Shown here: positions 44,276 through 50,261 of the stretch, piece after piece | Layout of the letters: every line of letters starts with the position of its first letter | How positions within the stretch are numbered: position 1 is the first letter of the stretch | Origin: Parasitella parasitica | Taxonomy: Eukaryota; Mucoromycota; Mucoromycetes; Mucorales; Mucoraceae | Assembly (NCBI GenBank): GCA_025201805.1 | Contig: MU619251.1 | Span: 133,224-183,484 of the forward strand | DNA length: 50,261 bases | Direction of reading: 5' to 3' | Translations under genes and position numbers: made by a program | Notes under the pieces: model-generated | Database searches by the model: none | The model's input: only the letters and a program-made list of their open reading frames with translations | What the model was told of the DNA's origin: nothing

Positions 44276-46428
44276 ATGTCTGCAGTTGAAGGGATTGCTT
44301 GGACGATTTACGGCATAGTAGCAGCAGTAAGCTATACAGCAGTGTATGCGTCTTGTTTGAAAAACTGTTCTGAATAACACCACATTATCCAGTTTCTATT
44401 CTTGTTCAGTGTGGGATTCACAAGATACTTTCAAAATAAATATGAATCCGAGCTTTTTGCAACGTGCATCACCATATTGGCATTAGGTCTCGTGTTTTCA
44501 ACCTTGGCTTTGCTGCCGGTCGATATATTTTTGGTATCTTCCACGATAGATCAAGCCAGGGGATTGAAAAAGGACTGGGCGACACCGGACGCTATTGACA
44601 CCATGACATTGACCATGAGCATCGTCTACTATGGTAGCGTATATACCCAACAGCATAATGTTTACGTCTGTATAACACGTTATACACAACTGCACTAGTT
44701 TGTTATGGCCTTATTACTTTTTTTAGCTTTCTGTTGATACCATTTGCCTATTTTTTTTACGAAGAAATCGACGAGGAAGAGACTGTCAGCGATCGCATTG
44801 GGAGTGCCTTAAAGTACACCTCCTTCTTTGTTGTAATTTCTGTCTTGCTGTTTGCATTTGGGCTTTTCTTGAAACCAACAACAAAGGTGCCCAAGATTGA
44901 CCTGGATTGGTTTAAAAAACTGTTGACAGATAGCCGTAAGTACAATGTGCTGAAAGCCTTTGTTGGAGTGTATATTGACGGGCCCAATTGATGATGCAGA
45001 CGGTGAAAAAGCAATTACATTTGTGGTTGCTTGCCTCGTGTTGCTCGGAATGCTTGTATTCATTGCATACACTGTAGGTTTGATATACATGTATGTGTCT
45101 CTGCATCGATGCTAACAAAGTATCCAGGCACCCGGACTCTCACTCCTACCAATCAGTCTAATTAAAGGCCGAAAGCGTATTGATGCAGAAGGCGAAGACG
45201 TTGAAAATCGTCTAACCGCAACAAGAGAAAGACAGCGTGTGATACAATCAAAGTATATCAACCGTGCCATGCCTGTTAAAGACCAAAGAGAGATGGAAGA
45301 ATTACAGGACCAAGAAAGGTAATCTAACCAACATTATGATACATACAATGAAAACGTCTTAATAGTATACAGAATCTTATCGAGACGATTGCGAGGCATT
45401 GAGCAAGACAAGACTAGTGTGATTCAGCGGCTTCTGTCTCTGCTTCGACCTTTTGAGGTGAGTTTAATGGTGTGTTGGATGCCTCCTGGATATTAAAAAT
45501 AAACGACACTCAGTTTCTGCTTGGCGTCCTGCTGCTAGGCTTTACACTTGTATTGGTAGTCTCGATTTTCCTAACTATGCAAGTATTTTACGATAGAACG
45601 CTGCATTGTAACATACGCTAAATATCCAATAGTGTCGACAAGATCGCGTTTGCCATTTGTGGAAGCCAATGCGGCTATGTCATCCATCACTCAAACATGT
45701 TTAACCCTGTTAATTATATCTTTATTAACCTGCAAAAAGTGTTTCCATTGGACTATGTGTTCATGGTGGGATTGATTCTGTACTTTTTCTTGGCCACCAT
45801 GTCGGGTGTGATTCAAATTGGAGTAAGGTTTCTGTGGGTGACCTTGTTCCGCATACGAAAGGGCTCGACTGCACCGCAAGGATTACTTGTCTCGGCTGTT
45901 CTTTTGACCTTGAGTCTGTTAGCATTGAATTACACAGTGACCACTACGGTCGCACCAGGCTATGCGCATTTCGGCAGTCAGGTCTATGTAAGTTTATTAC
46001 TATTTACATGTATTTTAATTTAATCAATTTGGTATGATAACAACAGTGTAATTTCACCAATTCGCTTGGTAATCGAGATTGCACCGATCATGTTGAAAAA
46101 ATAGTACATTGCGATATCTACGGGCCTACAGGTAGACGAAAACAGAATCACATTTGACAAAAACGTCTAATTCTGCGCAGAGATATGCACTCCTACTGTG
46201 TCGTCTACAATGATTGATCGAATTGTTGTAAACACGCCGTTTTTTGGCATTTTTTTTTATTACTCGCAGTGGGTATTTTTAGGTGTTTTTATAATAGGCT
46301 TTGTCGTTGCCTTGTTCAGACGACCAAGAAATAATGTGGATGCTGATCTGCAGGAGCTCGTGGATGAGGAAGAAGAGAGCCTGTTGCGACACAGCAGCAG
46401 CCGTCATTATCAAGCAGCATCACAATAA
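44276..46428 (+). CDS. LMBD1 family lysosomal/vacuolar cobalamin transporter
   Basis: LMBD1 (human LMBRD1) takes part in cobalamin export from lysosomes. Ten exons (44276-44326, 44393-44633, 44699-44935, 45000-45073, 45128-45318, 45373-45457, 45514-45578, 45633-45987, 46047-46131, 46181-46428) give 543 residues with about nine membrane segments. Markers are LLPVDIFLVSSTID, IPFAYFFYEEIDEEE, APGLSLLPISLIKG, then FLTIVDKIAFAICGSQCGY, NLQKVFPLDYVFMVGLILY, and APGYAHFGSQVYCNFT. The tail is acidic and cytosolic. Intron 7 (45579-45632) is GC-AG with donor GCAAGT: the nearby GT gives the wrong frame, and the GC donor restores the conserved LT-x-(I/V)-DK block. All other introns are GT-AG, 49-66 nt. 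Confidence 0.92.
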
Positions 46429-47052
46429 AACTCGTGTACATACATAATCGTTTGTTATTGAGTCTGTGAGCACGTTTTATGTGAACAATTTAATAAATTT
46501 GTTGGTTTTCTTGTGTTTGTATTTTACGTTCACAAAAAGGTTGCGCTTCTCCTTATTACCGACTAGAATATGCCCCTAAATTACATTTTGTATATACACT
46601 ATGGCTCTGTATTTATGTACAGTGATTGTCCCAAAGCCTGCTGTTTGACACAAGCAAAATTTTGGTTAATTCATACACAAAGGATGCACCCTGTACATTA
46701 AATGCTGCGTCCGAATGAAATATACACCACCCAGACGCAGCTATATATATATCAAGAACAAAGAAATATAAAAAAAATGATCGTCTAATTGCAGGATGCA
46801 ACCTTGTCAATCAATAAATTCTTGTCTAAACTACCTTGTTGGTGACACGATCACAAAAGCGACAAAATAGAAACGACATGAAAAAGCATAATGAAATTGA
46901 AATTTAAAATTCATGCATGATTTGAAACCATTGTGGACAACAGTTTGTGTCAATTAGAGAGTCTATAAAATTGTCAATATAGCTATGGTGGCATCGTTGA
47001 TGGGAAACCGACTTTTTTCTTTTCGCTGCCGCTGTCTGTATGCCTCTACTTG

Positions 47053-47066
47053 GAGAGAGAGAGAGA
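47053..47066. repeat. (GA)7 microsatellite
   Basis: Short perfect GA repeat in the region upstream of the zinc-finger gene. Confidence 0.8.
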
Positions 47067-47402
47067 AAATAAAGCCGATCTGTCCATCAATTGCTTCTGT
47101 ATTTTACTTGCTGTATGAGAACACATGGCAGAATATCCTTAAACTGCGTTAATTGAGAAAAACTATTCCCACAGTTGCAAAAGAATATTCCTTATTTTAA
47201 CATATGAATCGCGAGAGCTCAACCCCTTACAAAAAAAGATAAAAAACAAAGTTGATGTTTGTTTTGATTTGTAGATGACATTTTATATAAATAATTTAGT
47301 TACATTTAATATAGCAGTAATTTATGAAATCATCACTTTATATAGATTAATTTGTTGTATGTAGAACAGCCATTCGACGAACAAAGGAGAGAGAGATAGC
47401 TA

Positions 47403-47450
47403 GTGTGTGCGTGTGCGTGTGTGTGTGTGTATATATGTGCGTGTGTGTGT
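47403..47450. repeat. Interrupted (GT)n microsatellite
   Basis: About 48 bases of GT repeat with GC and ATAT interruptions. Confidence 0.85.
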
Positions 47451-48163
47451 TTCTACTATTATATTTATATATACTATTATGTAGATATCACACTAGATGT
47501 TACACCAGCCTAAAAAATAGACAGGCAGAGAGATAGAGCGACATCTATTATAGAAGTAAGGGGAAAAGAAGCTTTTTCTTTTTTGAAAAAAAAGGGGATG
47601 AATTGTCCCTTTCATTAACTAAATGCTGCTGCTCGTTTATTGCTCGTTTGATCAAATAAACAAACATCCGGATGTGCTTGCTTTTTTACCATTTAAACAT
47701 ACAAAGCCATAACTAAAAATAAACAGAATTTTTTGTCGACGTATATAAAAATGCTTCAGTTTACATGTTGTTTGATTTTTTTCTTCTTCTTCTTCTCTAT
47801 TAACTACAACACCACACAATCCTTCATTTATTCTTTTTTTTTGTCCTTTACGCTTAGTAAAACAAATCAAAAACCCCACATACTCTCCCTCTAATACACT
47901 CACTTCCAAATCACCCTTTTTTTTCATTAGTCAAACTTATTTTAAACTTTTTGATAAAGATTTAAAAAAAGTAATTACCCAAGAAAAAAATTATATATCC
48001 ATCCAACATTTCAAATCAATCTTTCTTATAAAGCCTTCTTATCTCTTTCTTTATCCTCTTTCTTTTCTTCATAACTGAATCACTAATTTATTTGGTAAAT
48101 TCTGCGTGCATTTCACAGCGAAACAGATCTGAAACTAACCCCCATTTTGCTCCTCTGTAGAAA

Positions 48164-49329
48164 ATGTATTCCGCTACTTATCAACCCACATTTGATTTAT
48201 CCTCTGCTGCCTCTCACTTGACTACTCCTGACATCGAGTTTGACCGTTGCTTAAACAACTACCAACGAAATGACAGCATCGACTACAGCCGTAGACCAAG
48301 TTACTTCACAGGCTTATTAGGAAATCCTCAAAGTGAAGCAAGTTATTCTGATCATGAACAACAGACCCCTAGCCCATTTAATAGTTACGAAGATTACCAA
48401 CATCAGCAGTATCATCATCCTCTTGACAGCTCAAACAAGCGTCGCCTTAGCACCATGATTCAGCTCCCTCATCTGTCTGCTGCTTCTGCTGCTAACGGTA
48501 ATGGTGCTGTCTACCACCATCATCCTCCCTCTGCTTCTGTCGACCATATTGGTTATTCTAATGTCGTAAACCCATGGCTCGCAGCCGCTAATGCTTCGGC
48601 TTCAACAACTACCAACTCATCAGCTCATACTAGTCCATCACGTTTATCATCTCCCATGATCTACGCTAATCCCGCTGTTGACATGTATTCGCCTCAGTCT
48701 TACTTTAATCATCAGAATCAACCATCATTTGACCAACAACAACAGCAGCAATTCCATCCTCTCTGTGGTCCTATGAGTGATAATTTGATTGCCAATGGTC
48801 TTTTCCGTGAACGTGCCTCATCTTCATCTTCATTATCTTCTTCAAGTGACAGTGCATTATCTGTCAGCCCCCCTGCTAGCCGCCGTGCTAGCAAAGTTAA
48901 TGTCAAGTCCCCATTGAAGACCACTCGTTCTCGTGGTCGCAGAGTATCTAATAGTCCTAGCATTGCAGGTCAAAAAGTCTTTACATGTAAACATGATGAC
49001 TGTGGAAAAGTATTTAAGAGATCAGAACATTTGAAACGTCATGTACGCTCAATTCATACATTGGAAAAACGTAAGTTTAGTCTTTGTGTGTCCTCCTTGC
49101 GACGTTACATTAACATCCTTTTTTTTTTGTAGCATTCGAATGCCCTTATCAATCTTGCTCAAAGCGCTTCTCTCGCTCTGACAACTTGAACCAGCACATT
49201 CGTATTCATCGCCATACAGGAAAAGATAAAACTAATAACAATAATTCTGCTGTTTCTGGTGCTGCCGCTGTTTCCAGCGCTCCTTCATCAAGAAACAACT
49301 CATTCAGTAATTATATGCCCACTTATTAA
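48164..49329 (+). CDS. Msn2/Msn4-like C2H2 zinc-finger transcription factor
   Basis: Two exons (48164-49070, 49133-49329; 62-nt intron) give 367 residues. The first 270 residues are Ser/His/Gln/Asn-rich with a basic patch (TTRSRGRRVSNSPS). Two C2H2 fingers follow: CKHDDCGKVFKRSEHLKRHV plus RSIH, and CPYQSCSKRFSRSDNLNQHI plus RIH. The contact residues RSEHLKRH and RSDNLNQH are those of yeast Msn2/Msn4, which read AGGGG stress elements, so a similar target is likely. The intron falls between the fingers, at EKP. The tail is Asn/Ser-rich and ends NYMPTY. A stress role is inference from finger identity. Confidence 0.9.
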
Positions 49330-50261
49330 TTTTAATGCTCTTCCTATTTTCCAATCTATAATTCATGATCTCTTTAACTATTTACAAAATTCCCTCAAAC
49401 ATCATTTTTTATATACAAGCTTTTTTTTTCTTTTTTTTTGCATTTTTACTATACCTTCAAAAAAGAAAAAATATCTCTTTGCATGCGTACTTTTTTTTTC
49501 TCACCCCCCTTTTATGTCTCTATATTTTTTTTTCTTTTATATAATCTATTTCTCTTCTACTACAGCCATCTTTACAAACCAATAATTCATTTTTGCTGTA
49601 GTTTCTTTTTCTTTTATCATAATTTTGAAATGAATTATTATATATATTAAAAAAAAAAACTTGAAATCAATCGATCCATTTAAGCTGCGCCCCTTATTTA
49701 ATATTTGATTTGCATACATAAAAAAATACACCATCATACAAAACAGTGATGCATCTGAAATATAACACAAAGCACGGTCCCCTCCATCCACTACCGTAAA
49801 TTTCCAGGGTAACCTCAGCATGTATCACATTTCACAAAATCAGAATTCAACCATGATTGTGGTTTTTTCAATACTTTTCATGTAATAGATGGCGGACGGT
49901 GTGTTCACACTGTTGATAAAAGTAGAAATTATTGCGATTTCAACCAGCAAGATTTGTCATGGGGTTTCTGTTCTTGTTCGAGATTCTCGCTGTTGTCTTT
50001 TTTGTGACACTCCAAGTTAAATTGATTATGCAGTCAAGTTACCGTAATCATCATGTACTCTCTGTTCGATAATTCTTATTTTCATGGCAACTTGCATTAC
50101 GATATCCAGCAATATATAAAATTCTATTTCATTCTAAACTGATTTATAAACTTCCCCAGAATTACATGCAACTCGAGATCTGTATACGTGTACTATAAAC
50201 AACGTCATGTACATAAACAATGGCTATTTTTAAATAAAGAGTTTTTTTTTTTTTTTTTTTT
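49330..50261. other. 0.9-kb gene-free right end
   Basis: 3' flank of the zinc-finger gene with many T runs and no supported gene. The window stops within a T20 run (50242-50261), just after AATAAA at 50233-50238. Confidence 0.5.

Larger units (their letters stand above)
46429..48163. other. 1.7-kb promoter-side region of the zinc-finger gene
   Basis: No supported gene. It contains GA and GT microsatellites and, from about 47760, a long pyrimidine- and A-rich stretch up to the ATG at 48164, consistent with a long leader. The reverse frame at 47652-47927 is low-complexity and rejected. The left end carries AATAAA-type signals (for example near 46490) for LMBD1. Confidence 0.5.

Noticed and set aside
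45583-45642. GT-AG alternative for LMBD1 intron 7
   Set aside because: It either shifts the frame or deletes the conserved VDK block; the GC donor at 45579 solves both.
47652-47927. 91-codon reverse frame, Lys/Glu-rich
   Set aside because: Antisense of the pyrimidine-rich leader before the zinc-finger gene.
1-50261. tRNA, rRNA, CRISPR or viral genes
   Set aside because: Scanning by eye found no A/B-box pairs with cloverleaf potential, no rRNA motifs, no regularly spaced repeats and no viral hallmark genes; a covariance-model scan would settle tRNAs.

Overview
The window looks like nuclear DNA of an early-diverging fungus, most likely Mucoromycota (Mucorales-like). The signs are AT-rich intergenic DNA full of homopolymers, short spliceosomal introns (49-80 nt, GT...AG with one GC...AG), pyrimidine-rich leaders before start codons, and a gene set that combines fungal proteins (MRP51, Msn2/4-type zinc finger, Pho84-type transporter, Dal5-like permease) with features that, as I recall, the familiar yeasts have lost (TAF3 with a PHD finger, LMBD1, a NuiA-like protein). 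The genus cannot be fixed from sequence alone. I modelled 22 apparently intact protein genes carrying 63 introns. In every model the exon lengths sum to a multiple of three and the family motifs stay in frame. No rRNA, tRNA or CRISPR array was seen.

Layout, left to right. 0.5-1.7 kb: mitochondrial tRNA 2-thiouridylase. 1.8-3.5 kb: decayed coding relics. 3.7-5.0 kb (-): VAP/Scs2 ER tether. 6.3-7.9 kb: alpha-tubulin. 8.2-9.3 kb: VDAC porin, then an 83-nt poly(A) tract that abuts a truncated F-box/LRR relic. 10.9-12.5 kb: MFS anion permease. 12.7-16.7 kb: a tandem secretory-glycan pair, GH125 exo-mannosidase and a GT32 glycosyltransferase with a LamG-like domain. 16.7-18.2 kb: gene-free, with one copy of a dispersed repeat. 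18.2-20.5 kb: divergent RPB4 (-) and UBAC2/Dsc2-like (+). 20.6-22.3 kb (-): Baeyer-Villiger-type monooxygenase. 23.8-25.0 kb: NuiA-like protein and a 61-residue YABBY/HMG-like protein in five small exons. 26.8-28.4 kb: 6-phosphogluconate dehydrogenase. 28.6-30.5 kb: membrane PDI. 30.7-34.2 kb: TAF3 (-) and methylthioribulose-1-phosphate dehydratase (+) sharing a 192-bp divergent promoter with a perfect CRE palindrome. 35.8-37.6 kb: phosphate transporter. 37.9-39.2 kb: polyQ/proline-rich nuclear-type protein. 39.2-41.7 kb: gene-free, with the second repeat copy. 41.7-42.9 kb: beta-trefoil plus CipC-like protein. 43.1-44.0 kb: MRP51. 44.3-46.4 kb: LMBD1 cobalamin transporter. 48.2-49.3 kb: Msn2/4-like C2H2 factor.

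Most genes are unrelated housekeeping genes rather than a cluster. The plausible functional links are the GH125/GT32 pair (66 bp apart), the ER/secretory theme (VAP, UBAC2/Dsc2, PDI) and mitochondrial functions (thiouridylase, VDAC, MRP51). The observations most worth following are the NuiA-like protein, the tiny-exon YABBY-like gene, the two-copy dispersed repeat, the poly(A)/F-box junction, the GT32-LamG and beta-trefoil/CipC-like architectures, and the GC-AG intron in LMBD1.
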